A DNA stretch of 64,000 bases from an uncultured Eubacteriales bacterium (GCA_934378145.1 CAKXXW010000002.1:52596-116595), one strand, 5' to 3'; shown: positions 19,593 through 27,285, counted from the stretch's first letter. Made by a program: numbers and translations. The notes: generated by a model not told the origin, from the sequence alone.

Positions 19593-19620
19593 ACAGCAGG
19601 TTTTCCCTGCTGTTTTTTTA
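19593..19620 (-). terminator. Terminator of the D,D-carboxypeptidase gene
   Basis: 8-bp stem ACAGCAGG/CCTGCTGT with A and T tracts on either side; read on the minus strand it follows the stop codon at 19618 immediately, and the palindrome is also usable on plus. Confidence 0.75.
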
Positions 19621-20742
19621 TTTGATGTAGTTTTGGTATATATATATGCTGTCGGTATACGAGCTATTGCTATTACCCATGGTTACGACGGCAAAACGCT
19701 CACCCGAGGCATTCTTGCAGACCGAAACGAGGCAGTATCCCGACATATCCTCTTTGCCGCTCTTTCCGCCGAGGACGGTAACGCTTCCGAACTTCGGGCC
19801 GCCCTTGCCGGCAATATTAGTCAGGACAAGAGAGCTTATACTGCTGCATTTTTTGTAGCTTCCGACGCATTTCCACTGCTTTGTCGTGATGATATTCTCG
19901 CAGAGAGGATTTCTCAGCGCATATGTAAACATCGTCGCCACATCGCGCATACTCGAATAGTTCTGCCCTCCGTCATCCTTGCCGACGCAGTTGGTGAAAT
20001 GAGTATTCGTCATTCCGAGGGCTGCCGCCTTCTCATTCATTTTTGCCGCGAATGCCTCCTCGCTGCCGGCGAAATGCTCGGCAAGTCCGTAGGCGGCATC
20101 GGCTCCCGATCGCAGGATAAGTCCGTACAGAAGGTCAACGACATAGACGGTATCGGCTGTAACGGCTCCCGCTTTTTCCGGGTCTGACAGGAACGCCTTG
20201 CTGTATCCCTTGAGCCGGTCGGAATATGTGAGATCGACCGCGTCACCGAGGCGAGCCTTGCCTCCAAGGTAATCGCAGGCAACGATGAGCGTCATAACCT
20301 TTGTCATAGAGGCTATCTGAACTCTCTGATCGGGACTGTTCGCGTACAAAACCATTCCCGTGTCGATATTTGCGATAAGTGCCGCTTTCGAGCTTATCCC
20401 TGAAATAGAGACGATAGAGCTCGAATCGACCGGACGGTAAAGGCTTTTTGATTCAGCAGGTACCGTGTTTTCGGGCAGCTCGGGCAGGTTCGGCAATGGT
20501 TTTACCGTCGGTGTATCGTTAGCACCGCCCGAGGACGAGTCTCCGGGTCTGACTACCGGCGGGGTATTTTTCGGTGCCTCGCAAAGTGCGATCGTCACGG
20601 CAACGATAAGAGAAAATAAAAGCAGAAGCGCCGAAACTATAAATATCAGCGACTGCGTATGTATTCCTTCGGCGCCTCCGTCGTTTTTGCGGATGACTAT
20701 CCTGCTGCGACGCTCGGGTGCCTGCGTATTTTTTCCGTTCAT
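19618..20742 (-). CDS. Membrane-anchored serine D-Ala-D-Ala carboxypeptidase (S11)
   Basis: A 374-residue penicillin-binding protein that trims the terminal D-Ala of peptidoglycan stems. An N-terminal cytoplasmic basic segment is followed by a membrane helix (about 31-54) and a Pro-rich linker, so the catalytic domain is outside. Active-site motifs: SMTK at 145-148, SGAD at 212-215 where SGN is usual, and KSG at 327-329 where KTG is usual. Start at 20742 is fixed by GGAGG; the longer open frame runs into the promoter. Lacks the C-terminal amphipathic anchor of DacA, using the N-terminal helix instead. Confidence 0.9.
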   Translation of the reverse strand: MNGKNTQAPERRSRIVIRKNDGGAEGIHTQSLIFIVSALLLLFSLIVAVTIALCEAPKNTPPVVRPGDSSSGGANDTPTVKPLPNLPELPENTVPAESKSLYRPVDSSSIVSISGISSKAALIANIDTGMVLYANSPDQRVQIASMTKVMTLIVACDYLGGKARLGDAVDLTYSDRLKGYSKAFLSDPEKAGAVTADTVYVVDLLYGLILRSGADAAYGLAEHFAGSEEAFAAKMNEKAAALGMTNTHFTNCVGKDDGGQNYSSMRDVATMFTYALRNPLCENIITTKQWKCVGSYKKCSSISSLVLTNIAGKGGPKFGSVTVLGGKSGKEDMSGYCLVSVCKNASGERFAVVTMGNSNSSYTDSIYIYQNYIK

Positions 20743-20770
20743 GTATTCCTCCGTATCCGAAACTGTATAT

Positions 20771-20799
20771 ATTTTACCACCCGAAGCCCGATATGTCAA
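20771..20799 (-). promoter_or_regulatory. SigA promoter of the carboxypeptidase gene
   Basis: TTGACA, 17-base spacer, TAAAAT on the minus strand. Confidence 0.75.
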
Positions 20800-20837
20800 G
20801 CAATTCGGCAAACAGTGCAAAAAATCGGCTGTTAATA

Positions 20838-20866
20838 TTGCGCGCAAGATAAAACTGTGCTATAAT
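20838..20866 (+). promoter_or_regulatory. SigA promoter of the alpha/beta-hydrolase gene
   Basis: TTGCGC, 17-base spacer, TATAAT ending 32 bases before the start at 20898. Confidence 0.7.
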
Positions 20867-20897
20867 ATCGGCAAACAACAATGTAAGGAGAACAGTT

Positions 20898-21728
20898 ATG
20901 ATCCACGAAACCATCGGTATGTCGCCGGAGTTTCCCGAAGCGACTCTGACGACCTATGTCTACGAATATGCAAAAGATATGAAGCCGGGACCGAGGAGTG
21001 CCGTGATAGTCTGCCCGGGCGGCGGATACAGCAACCTTTCCGAGCGCGAGGCTGACCCGATCGTCACGGAATTTCTCGCCGCGGGATTCAATGTATTCCT
21101 TCTCCGCTATTCGGTCAAGGAAAACGCGAAGGACTACGCACCCCTGAAACAGGCTGCGCACGCGATCGCATATGTGCGTAAAAACGCGGAACAGTACAAC
21201 ATAAGGCCCGATCGCATCTTCATCTGCGGCTTCTCTGCGGGCGGACACCTTGCAGCATCGTCGGGAATACTCTGGAACTGCCCCGTCCTGAAAAAAGAAT
21301 TCGAAGGCGAGCCGGAAGGCATCAACCGTCCCGACGGAATGATTCTTTCCTATCCCGTCATAACGGCGGGTGAATTCGCGCACAAGAATTCGATCCGTTA
21401 TGTCTCGGGCAACCATGACTACGGAGAGGCTGAGATCGAAGAATGGTCGCTCGACAAGCATGTGGATGCCACAACGCCCCCTGCCTTCATCTGGCATACC
21501 TTCGAGGACAAGACCGTACCGGTGCAGAACTCGCTCCTGCTCGCAGAAGCCCTCACCGCCGCCGGCGTGCATTTTGAGCTTCACATATATCCGGTGGGTC
21601 TTCACGGACTTTCGCTCGCGACCGAAGAGACCGCAAACAGCAAGCCCGAATATATCCTTCCCTATGTGCAGGGCTGGATCGGGCGCGCCTGCGAATTCAT
21701 AAAGAAATATCCCGTGTGGAGAGACTGA
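20898..21728 (+). CDS. Alpha/beta-hydrolase, acetylxylan-esterase/BD-FAE-like
   Basis: A 276-residue cytoplasmic esterase. The oxyanion segment is CPGGGYSNLS, the nucleophile elbow GFSAGGHLA, the acid probably Asp in FEDKTVPVQ and the histidine in GLHGLSLA. This pattern matches carbohydrate esterases that deacetylate xylan or acetylated oligosaccharides. AAGGAG precedes the ATG. Monocistronic, with its own promoter and terminator. Confidence 0.88.
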   Translation: MIHETIGMSPEFPEATLTTYVYEYAKDMKPGPRSAVIVCPGGGYSNLSEREADPIVTEFLAAGFNVFLLRYSVKENAKDYAPLKQAAHAIAYVRKNAEQYNIRPDRIFICGFSAGGHLAASSGILWNCPVLKKEFEGEPEGINRPDGMILSYPVITAGEFAHKNSIRYVSGNHDYGEAEIEEWSLDKHVDATTPPAFIWHTFEDKTVPVQNSLLLAEALTAAGVHFELHIYPVGLHGLSLATEETANSKPEYILPYVQGWIGRACEFIKKYPVWRD

Positions 21729-21735
21729 AACATAC

Positions 21736-21780
21736 AAAAAAAGCAAGGCATCCGCTATCGCGGATGCCTTGCTTTTTTAA
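21736..21780. terminator. Bidirectional terminator
   Basis: 14-bp GC-rich stem (21742-21755 with 21760-21773), TATC loop, flanked by A and T tracts; serves the plus-strand hydrolase and the convergent rplU-prp-rpmA operon. Confidence 0.9.
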
Positions 21781-21782
21781 GT

Positions 21783-22061
21783 TCAGTCTGCGATAACGCT
21801 GACCTGCTTTTTGCTCTTTGTCTTGTGCGTGAAGCTGACCTTACCGTCCTTCAGAGCGAAAAGGGTGTAATCCTTTCCGACGCCGACGCCTTCGCCCGCG
21901 AGGATCGCGGAACCGCGCTGTCTGACGATGATATTGCCGGCAACGACATACGAGCCGTCAGCCTTCTTGACGCCGAGGCGCTTCGATTCGCTGTCACGGC
22001 CGTTCTTCGTCGAACCAACGCCCTTTTTATGAGCAAAGAACTGTAATCCGATTCTCAACAT
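21783..22061 (-). CDS. rpmA: 50S ribosomal protein L27
   Basis: A 92-residue L27. The N-terminus MLRIGLQFF precedes AHKKGVGSTKNGRDS; in Firmicutes this extension is removed by the Prp protease after the FF, exposing the residues that reach the peptidyl-transferase centre. GGAGG lies upstream of the ATG at 22061; the longer open frame is not used. Last gene of rplU-prp-rpmA. Confidence 0.97.
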   Translation of the reverse strand: MLRIGLQFFAHKKGVGSTKNGRDSESKRLGVKKADGSYVVAGNIIVRQRGSAILAGEGVGVGKDYTLFALKDGKVSFTHKTKSKKQVSVIAD

Positions 22062-22089
22062 CGTTTCATCCTCCGTAATTATTTGCGGA

Positions 22090-22449
22090 TCATTCGTAGT
22101 CTTTATCGACCACATTGACTTCAAGGTTGTCATAGTATTCCTCCTGCAGATCCATCAGCTGATAGTAATATCCGCAGAAAAGTCCCGACACGGCGTATCT
22201 CTTACGCTCGTCGTTCTCGAATTCGGGAAGCGCCGCCTTCGACCGCACCTTTATCTCGGTCGCGCCCTCGTTGACACTGTATTCAACATCCGACGCGTAT
22301 GCGACCTCTGCCGTGTTTACCACGAGCATGGTCATAGCCGAAAGTGCAGCACAAAGGACATCCTCCCCCGCCTCACCGTAGCCGGTGTGGCCCTTCTCCT
22401 CAAAGCCGTAGAAGCTTCCGCTGCTCCTGAAAAAGGTGATCCTTGTCAT
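22090..22449 (-). CDS. prp: Ribosomal-processing cysteine protease Prp
   Basis: A 119-residue YsxB/Prp protease that cleaves the N-terminal extension of L27. The catalytic His21 (GHTGYGEAGEDVLCAALSAM begins at 20) and Cys33 are present with the family spacing. It starts inside the rplU stop codon (TAATG) and sits between the L21 and L27 genes, the standard Firmicute order. Its presence agrees with the cleavable L27 encoded next. Confidence 0.95.
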   Translation of the reverse strand: MTRITFFRSSGSFYGFEEKGHTGYGEAGEDVLCAALSAMTMLVVNTAEVAYASDVEYSVNEGATEIKVRSKAALPEFENDERKRYAVSGLFCGYYYQLMDLQEEYYDNLEVNVVDKDYE

Positions 22450-22760
22450 TATGCCTCGATAGATGCGATCTGCACCTTGGTGTAGGGCTGTCTGTGTCCG
22501 ATCTTCTTCTTTTCGTTCTTCTTCGACTTGTACTTCATAACATAGACCTTCTTGGCCTTGCCGTTACGAAGGACCTTCGCCGAAACCTTCGCGCCTTCAA
22601 CAGTGGGAGCGCCGACCTTGAGGCCGTTGTCTGCGGAAACGGCAAGTACCTTGTCGAAAGTGACATTCTCACCCTCGGCAGCGTCGAGCTTCTCAATGAA
22701 GATTATATCTCCCTCGTTGACTTTGTACTGCTTTCCGCCTGTTTCGATAATAGCAAACAC
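22449..22760 (-). CDS. rplU: 50S ribosomal protein L21
   Basis: A 103-residue L21 (VFAIIETGGKQYKV... GHRQPYTKVQI), full length for the family. The start is a GTG at 22760, preceded by GAGAGG; the longer in-frame ATG would lie in the structured leader. First gene of rplU-prp-rpmA. Confidence 0.96.
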   Translation of the reverse strand: MFAIIETGGKQYKVNEGDIIFIEKLDAAEGENVTFDKVLAVSADNGLKVGAPTVEGAKVSAKVLRNGKAKKVYVMKYKSKKNEKKKIGHRQPYTKVQIASIEA

Positions 22761-22842
22761 GGAAATGTACCTCTCTTTCTCAAAGACTCGCTGATTGCGG
22801 CGGTGCCGAAGGCACACTTAAAAAGCCGTAGACAAGCGGCAA
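22761..22842 (-). ncRNA. L21 leader RNA (autoregulatory 5' UTR)
   Basis: The 80-base leader between the promoter and the GTG contains a GTGCC/GGCAC hairpin (22802-22814) and a CTTTGAGAAAGAGAGGT segment just before rplU. Both the position and these elements match the Firmicute L21 leader family, thought to bind L21. Exact pairing was not computed. Confidence 0.6.
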
Positions 22843-22847
22843 GAGTT

Positions 22848-22877
22848 ATTATACCACACCTCGGATTTATTTGTCAA
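22848..22877 (-). promoter_or_regulatory. SigA promoter of rplU-prp-rpmA
   Basis: TTGACA and TATAAT on the minus strand, spaced by 18 bases. Confidence 0.75.
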
Positions 22878-22896
22878 GCATAATTTCGGATTTTTA

Positions 22897-22925
22897 TTGA
22901 CATCCGGAAAAAATTTGAGTATAAT
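22897..22925 (+). promoter_or_regulatory. SigA promoter of the HTH gene
   Basis: TTGACA, 17-base spacer, TATAAT, about 20 bases upstream of the TTG start, leaving a very short leader. Confidence 0.78.
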
Positions 22926-22944
22926 TATCTAGAGGTGAAAGAGT

Positions 22945-23511
22945 TTGAATAAAGTGACTATGCTTAAGGTCTACCTGTCTGCTGTCAAGGCGGCGGATAA
23001 ATATGTGACTCCCGCACAGATGTGCGCGGAGACGGGGCTGTCCGACTCGTATGTGCGAAAAATAGCCAAGCACCTTAAGCACGCGGGGGTCTTTACCGAA
23101 CATTACATAAAGAAAAGGACCTGTTACAGCGTCAACAGAGTGCGGTATTTCATAATGGACGCATCGCAGGAAAAGCACGATGAAGGGATCGCGTCCCTGT
23201 ATGACGAAAAATTTCGCACACTTTGCAGATTTCATATCTACACCTGCCCTGTTTTTCCGTCGGAAGTGCGACTGGTACTTTTTATACTGAGATCCGTCGG
23301 CAGGCTCCGGACCGAAGCAAAGTGCAAAGCGACAAAATGCTGCCTTGTAAAGCCGCACCGATTCACAATGATCGACCGTGCGGCGATAAAAGGCATGGTT
23401 CCTATGCTCGCGAACAGCCTTTACGAGGCAAAAAAGCGGATGCTGATACAATACTTTTATTCAAAGCTGGCATTATTTGAAAAAAGGCTTGCAAAACAGA
23501 AAAAAGTGTGA
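22945..23511 (+). CDS. Small winged-helix-like DNA-binding protein
   Basis: A 188-residue protein with an N-terminal helix-turn-helix (about 20-50, TPAQMCAETGLSDSYVRKIAKHLKHAGVF) resembling Rrf2 or MarR-type winged helices. The rest is basic (many Lys, Arg, His) with several cysteines and no recognised domain. The start is probably the TTG at 22945 behind AGAGGTG; an ATG at 22960 is possible. Its 3' end overlaps the tRNA-Arg promoter. Target unknown. Confidence 0.65.
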   Translation: MNKVTMLKVYLSAVKAADKYVTPAQMCAETGLSDSYVRKIAKHLKHAGVFTEHYIKKRTCYSVNRVRYFIMDASQEKHDEGIASLYDEKFRTLCRFHIYTCPVFPSEVRLVLFILRSVGRLRTEAKCKATKCCLVKPHRFTMIDRAAIKGMVPMLANSLYEAKKRMLIQYFYSKLALFEKRLAKQKKV

Positions 23512-23517
23512 TATAAT
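23489..23517 (+). promoter_or_regulatory. tRNA-Arg promoter
   Basis: TTGCAA, 17-base spacer, TATAAT, about 14 bases before the mature tRNA 5' end; it overlaps the end of the HTH gene. Confidence 0.78.
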
Positions 23518-23531
23518 ATAAGTCGTGCGAT

Positions 23532-23608
23532 GTTTCCGTAGCTCAGCTGGATAGAGCAGCCGCCTCCTAAGCGGCAGGTCGGGTGTTCGAATCACCTCGG
23601 GAACGCCA
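23532..23608 (+). tRNA. tRNA-Arg (anticodon CCT), CCA encoded
   Basis: Cloverleaf drawn by hand: acceptor GTTTCCG pairs with CGGGAAC, anticodon stem GCCGC/GCGGC around CTCCTAA, T arm GGGTG-TTCGAAT-CACCT, discriminator G then CCA. Reads the AGG codon. Its 3' 11 bases recur 187 bases downstream. Confidence 0.95.
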
Positions 23609-23731
23609 AAAAACCTCACCCACACAGGTGAGGTTTTTTGATGTTTCCATTGAGGTGATTCGACGGAAGATCCACCTTCAGTATTGTCTCCGAGGCAAAC
23701 CGAAACCGCACCGACAGGCTCGGTGCCGAGG
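23595..23731 (+). repeat. Direct repeat unit A (tRNA-Arg 3' end, terminator and trailing sequence)
   Basis: 137 bases beginning in the tRNA T arm (CCTCGGGAACGCCA), continuing through the terminator and a segment with GAGGTGATTCGA (reverse complement of part of the T arm), and ending in a GCACCGA/TCGGTGC hairpin. Nearly identical to unit B. With unit B and the 50-base spacer, it accounts for the whole gap between the tRNA and the nucleosidase gene. Confidence 0.85.
23608..23640 (+). terminator. Terminator after tRNA-Arg
   Basis: 13-bp stem AAAAAACCTCACC/GGTGAGGTTTTTT starting right at the CCA end. A second, GC-improved copy lies at 23795-23827 in the duplicated unit. Confidence 0.88.
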
Positions 23732-23781
23732 CTCAGACGCAGGATCTTCCACAGGTTTTTTGCGCAGCAAAATACCTGAAC

Positions 23782-23919
23782 CCTCGGGAACGCCAAAAGC
23801 CCTCACCCACACGGGTGAGGGCTTTTTGATGTTTCCATTGAGGTGATTCGACGGAAGATCCACCTTTAGTTTCGCTATCGAGGCAAACCGAAACCGCACC
23901 GACAGGCTCGGTGCCGAGG
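23782..23919 (+). repeat. Direct repeat unit B
   Basis: 138-base near-copy of 23595-23731, again beginning with the tRNA-Arg 3' end and ending with the GCACCGA/TCGGTGC hairpin, directly against the stop codon of the minus-strand nucleosidase gene. The terminator stem carries paired, compensatory changes (CCTCACCC/GGGTGAGG). Confidence 0.85.
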
Positions 23920-23920
23920 T

Positions 23921-24601
23921 TTAAAGCCCGTCGATGATCCTGTCGACTATTCCGAAGCAGATGTCAGCCGTCTCGTATTTTGCCGCGAGGTATTCCTCGG
24001 CTCCGCCGACGATCCCGTCGCTGACTATCTTCACAAGCAGGCACGGGATACCGTTGCGGTCGCAGGTCAGAGCGATCCCCGCCGCCTCCATCTCGCAGAT
24101 ATCGGCACCGTATTTTTCGTGAAGCTCCGCCTTTATCTTCGGATCAGCCACAAACTTGTCCCCGGAAGCACAGGTCACGGGCTTCAGGTCGGGGTAAACA
24201 CCAAGAGCCTGCTTTACAGTCTCTTTGCTCATCGGAATGTAAACATCGGGGTATTGAATATACCTCCCGGGGACCACGCCCTCGTCGACCGCTGAGGTAT
24301 CGAAATCATAATGCACGACCTTTTCTATTATGCAGACCTTTGTTTTCGCCATATCGGCGGTAAGCCCTCCGACCACGCCGAAGTTGAGGATAAGGTCGAC
24401 ACCGTACGCCGTGATAAGATATTGTGTCGCCGTTGCCGCCGCTATCTCGCCCGCACCGCAATGCGCCACGATGAGCGAGTATCTTCCCGTGTTGTATTCA
24501 AATATCCGGCAGCCCGCGGCTTCCTTTTCGGCGACCGGCTTTCCGTACCTTATCAGCACGGAATTTATCTCGATCGCAACTATAAGTCCTATTTTCTTCA
24601 T
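23921..24601 (-). CDS. MTA/SAH nucleosidase-like phosphorylase-superfamily protein
   Basis: A 226-residue PNP_UDP_1-fold protein. Family landmarks are LNFGVVGGLT, CEMEAAGIALTC and KIVSDGIVGG, matching 5'-methylthioadenosine/S-adenosylhomocysteine nucleosidases, though the ME-G-A signature is varied (MEAAG) and SDS/SDG differs, so substrate preference may differ. It overlaps the upstream XRE membrane regulator by 4 bases, an unusual partner. Cytoplasmic. Confidence 0.82.
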   Translation of the reverse strand: MKKIGLIVAIEINSVLIRYGKPVAEKEAAGCRIFEYNTGRYSLIVAHCGAGEIAAATATQYLITAYGVDLILNFGVVGGLTADMAKTKVCIIEKVVHYDFDTSAVDEGVVPGRYIQYPDVYIPMSKETVKQALGVYPDLKPVTCASGDKFVADPKIKAELHEKYGADICEMEAAGIALTCDRNGIPCLLVKIVSDGIVGGAEEYLAAKYETADICFGIVDRIIDGL

Positions 24602-25245
24602 TTTGCAGTTCCCTCACCGTCAGTATCATTTTCTTTTTTCTTATTTCCGCCCGTCCGCTCGATCTTATGGCTCAACACCACGACGACCTCCGTCGGGATA
24701 CCGATAAGGAAGAGCATCCACGCGCTCGTCATTCCCGCGAGCCTCAGAAGGATGAGAAAGATCAGCGCAAGCCCGGACCATATCAGCAACGAGATTATGA
24801 GCATATTCTTGAGCCTTCTGCGCTTTCCCCAAATGGAATTGAAGATCAGCAGCAGTATCGCCGTCGAGGGGACCGCCGCGACAAAGATCAGCCAGAGATC
24901 CGCGACTGCCTTGTTTGCTATCCAGCATATCACGAACGCGATTATCGCAATGACCCATATCGATGCGGCTGAGATCAGTGTTATCAGCTTATGATTTCTC
25001 GCCTTTCTGTTGCTCTCGGTCAACGGATGCTCGCCGTTGTCCTTTATCAGCCAGTCGACGGTAACACCGAACATATCGGCGATTTTCTTCAGAATATATA
25101 TGTCGGGGATAGATTCGGCTCTCTCCCACTTTGAAATCGCCTTGTCGGAGTAGCTCAGCCGCTCGGCAAGCTCCGCCTGCGTCATATGCTCACTCGTGCG
25201 TAAAAAGGCAATGTTTTTGGCTATATTACGCTTTATCTCGTCCAT
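24598..25245 (-). CDS. XRE-family regulator fused to membrane helices
   Basis: A 215-residue protein: residues 1-70 form a Cro/C1-type helix-turn-helix (MTQAELAERLSYSDKAISKWE), then about four membrane helices (roughly 85-105, 112-130, 146-163, 166-185) and a charged tail. Such proteins can sense a membrane or envelope state and control adjacent genes. Start at 25245 (MDEIKRNIA) has GGAGAG upstream. The upstream region holds a perfect palindrome and related half-sites that may be its operator. Confidence 0.85.
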   Translation of the reverse strand: MDEIKRNIAKNIAFLRTSEHMTQAELAERLSYSDKAISKWERAESIPDIYILKKIADMFGVTVDWLIKDNGEHPLTESNRKARNHKLITLISAASIWVIAIIAFVICWIANKAVADLWLIFVAAVPSTAILLLIFNSIWGKRRRLKNMLIISLLIWSGLALIFLILLRLAGMTSAWMLFLIGIPTEVVVVLSHKIERTGGNKKKENDTDGEGTAK

Positions 25246-25263
25246 TTCCACTCTCCGTTTCCC

Positions 25264-25286
25264 CGACTCTACCGCCGGTAGAGTCG
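25264..25286. promoter_or_regulatory. Perfect 23-bp palindrome, candidate XRE operator
   Basis: CGACTCTACCG-C-CGGTAGAGTCG, 18 bases upstream of the XRE gene. Half-sites CTCTACCG (25297-25304) and CTCTAC (25320-25325) follow at a 22-24 base pitch. On the plus strand it is followed by TTTTTT, so it could also act as a terminator against antisense transcription. Confidence 0.55.
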
Positions 25287-25345
25287 CTTTTTTGCTCTCT
25301 ACCGCGCCGATCACGGGCGCTCTACATCAAAATAATCTCCGTGGG

Positions 25346-25373
25346 TTTACTTTCCGTCGATTTGGGCTATAAT
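25346..25373 (+). promoter_or_regulatory. Promoter of the SGNH hydrolase gene
   Basis: TTTACT, 16-base spacer, TATAAT, about 32 bases before the TTG start; the CTCTAC half-sites lie just upstream. Confidence 0.6.
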
Positions 25374-25405
25374 CATCTCAGAAAGTTTCACGGAGGTGTT
25401 CTGCA

Positions 25406-26119
25406 TTGAATACTGTTTTCATTCTCGGCGACTCAATAATGAAAGGCGTCATATTCACCGGTGACAGCGGCGCCGGCAAATATAAACTCTACGGAGACAA
25501 CAAAAGCTTTGACGGTCTTGCCGACCGCGGCATTGAAGTAATGAACCGCTCACGCATGGGCGCCACGATAACCTATGCCCGCGAAAAACTCGGAAGACTG
25601 CTCGGCATAAAAAGCAACCGTCCGGAAGAAGAAAAGCCGGAAAATTTCGGAGTGATCTTCGAATACGGCGGCAACGACTGTGACTACAAGTGGGCGGAGA
25701 TCTCCGCCGATCCGACCGCAGTCCATCAGCCGAATGTCGATCCCGATAAATTCAGGGCGCAGTACAACGATTGCATAGTCCGCGCAAAGGAACGCGGAGC
25801 GCAGGTGGCGCTGACGAACCTTGTCCCGATCGACGCCGACAAGTATTTCAGCTATATCTCCCGCGGTCTGTCGGGCGCAAATATACTAAGCTGGCTCGGA
25901 GATGTCAGTATGCTCTACCGCTGGCAGGAATATTACAGCAGCATAGTCGAAGAGATCGCGCGCAAAAACGATTGTCCTTTGATAGACCTCCGCGGTGAAT
26001 TCCTCCGCTCGCACAACTATAAAAAGCTGATAGGCAACGACGGCATCCACCCGACCGCCGAGGGTCACAAGCTCGCAAGGTCGATAATCGAGCGCTCTTC
26101 GGCAAGGCTCTTTGCTTAA
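25406..26119 (+). CDS. SGNH/GDSL-family hydrolase
   Basis: A 237-residue esterase-like protein with all four SGNH blocks: FILGDSIMKG (Ser10), a Gly in NRSRMGATI, GGNDCD, and DGIHPTAEGH. Such enzymes remove acyl or acetyl groups from lipids or glycans. No signal peptide, so cytoplasmic. Start codon TTG at 25406 follows GGAGGTG. Diverges from the XRE regulator and may share its control. Confidence 0.88.
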   Translation: MNTVFILGDSIMKGVIFTGDSGAGKYKLYGDNKSFDGLADRGIEVMNRSRMGATITYAREKLGRLLGIKSNRPEEEKPENFGVIFEYGGNDCDYKWAEISADPTAVHQPNVDPDKFRAQYNDCIVRAKERGAQVALTNLVPIDADKYFSYISRGLSGANILSWLGDVSMLYRWQEYYSSIVEEIARKNDCPLIDLRGEFLRSHNYKKLIGNDGIHPTAEGHKLARSIIERSSARLFA

Positions 26120-26169
26120 TAACAGTATTTACCCTATATTTTAGCATAATCTGCCCGTTATGTCAATAA

Positions 26170-26211
26170 GAAAAAGACACCGCCTCGGCATAAAGTCCGC
26201 AGCGGTGTTTT
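26170..26211 (-). terminator. Terminator of the Lgt-like gene
   Basis: ACACCGC/GCGGTGT stem with an 18-base loop and a T-rich tail on the minus strand, just after the stop at 26222. Confidence 0.6.
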
Positions 26212-26221
26212 GCATAGATCC

Positions 26222-27181
26222 TTATTCCTCGTCCGAGTCGTCGTTATCTTCGCGGGTTTCGGCGTCTGTATCGGGAAGCTCCGTGTCGCCGTTTTCATCG
26301 TGCGGAAGCTCTTCCCCGCCCTCATCGGCAGCAGGGCTTTCGGCTTGCGCCTCGGAAGCCGCTTCATCTGCCGAAGCAGTAACCGCTGCCTTCTTTTCGC
26401 GGCGCTTTATCATGAAAAGACCGACGCCCCACACACCGACTGCGAGAACGAGCAGGATCGAGATGAGCTGTGAGGTCGAGAGCGAGAACTCCCATCTGAA
26501 GCCTCCGTCGGTGGTAGCATAGTTTACGACTACATCCGACACGCCGCGGAGCTTGTCGCCCCTGAGCATCTCAAGGAAGAATCTCGCCGGCGCGTAGAGC
26601 AGTATATATACCGGAAGGAGCTTATACCCGCGCCCTTGTTTGCCGAAGTAAAATTCGACTCCGAGAAGGCAGGCGGTAATGATAAAGAGTGCGATAGCCT
26701 CATAAAGCTGCACCGGTACACGGGTCGCGCCCGCAATGTAAACCCCGGTCGTCGATTCTACCCCGTAGCAACAGCCCTCAAGCAGACAGCCTATCCTGCC
26801 GAGGCAATGAAACGCAGTAAAACACGGAATGACGAAATTCAGCATCTCGGTGCGGTCGCGCTTCATAACTCCGGCAAGTATCCATATGCTGACGGCGGCG
26901 CCGATAACGCCTCCGTAAAAGACGAATCCGCTGTTTATGATCCTGCTTTTGACTATCTCCGCACTGAAGTCGTGACCGATCACCGCGGGAAGCTCGGTCA
27001 GGATAAAGAGGAGTTTTGCCCCGATCGTCAGACCCATTATGCTGACGCATAGCATCGACACAAGGTCGAGGGGCTTGTAGTTGAACTTTTTCCTTCTGAA
27101 AAAGGCGAGTAAAAATGCGGCGATAAAGCCGAGAGCCGCCATAACTATGTAGGCATCGATGCCGAGTATCTTCGGGTGCAT
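26222..27181 (-). CDS. Lgt-family (prolipoprotein diacylglyceryl transferase-like) membrane protein with acidic tail
   Basis: A 319-residue protein with about seven membrane helices. It shares VFYGGVIGA, HCLGRIGCLLEGCCYG, VPVQLYEA and FFLEMLRGD with Lgt, the enzyme that attaches diacylglycerol to prelipoproteins. The N-x-E seen in canonical Lgt is replaced by LEG in this clade. The last 60 residues are a highly acidic, low-complexity cytoplasmic tail. A second family member is at 39951-40763, so one may be specialised. Monocistronic. Confidence 0.82.
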   Translation of the reverse strand: MHPKILGIDAYIVMAALGFIAAFLLAFFRRKKFNYKPLDLVSMLCVSIMGLTIGAKLLFILTELPAVIGHDFSAEIVKSRIINSGFVFYGGVIGAAVSIWILAGVMKRDRTEMLNFVIPCFTAFHCLGRIGCLLEGCCYGVESTTGVYIAGATRVPVQLYEAIALFIITACLLGVEFYFGKQGRGYKLLPVYILLYAPARFFLEMLRGDKLRGVSDVVVNYATTDGGFRWEFSLSTSQLISILLVLAVGVWGVGLFMIKRREKKAAVTASADEAASEAQAESPAADEGGEELPHDENGDTELPDTDAETREDNDDSDEE

Positions 27182-27233
27182 AAGGTCCTCCCTGCACTTT
27201 CCCGCAAAAAGCGGGCTTTGAACTGTGTTTTAT

Positions 27234-27262
27234 ATTGTAACTCAACGCTCCGAAAAAGTCAA
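27234..27262 (-). promoter_or_regulatory. Promoter of the Lgt-like gene
   Basis: TTGACT, 17-base spacer, TACAAT on the minus strand; a CCCGC/GCGGG hairpin lies in the leader at 27201-27215. Confidence 0.68.
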
Positions 27263-27285
27263 CATAAGAAATTTGAAAAAAGGTA

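Noticed and set aside
23641..23919. Second tRNA gene or tRNA pseudogene cluster
   Set aside because: Only the last 11-14 bases of tRNA-Arg recur; no D or anticodon arm follows, so it is a partial duplication, not a tRNA.
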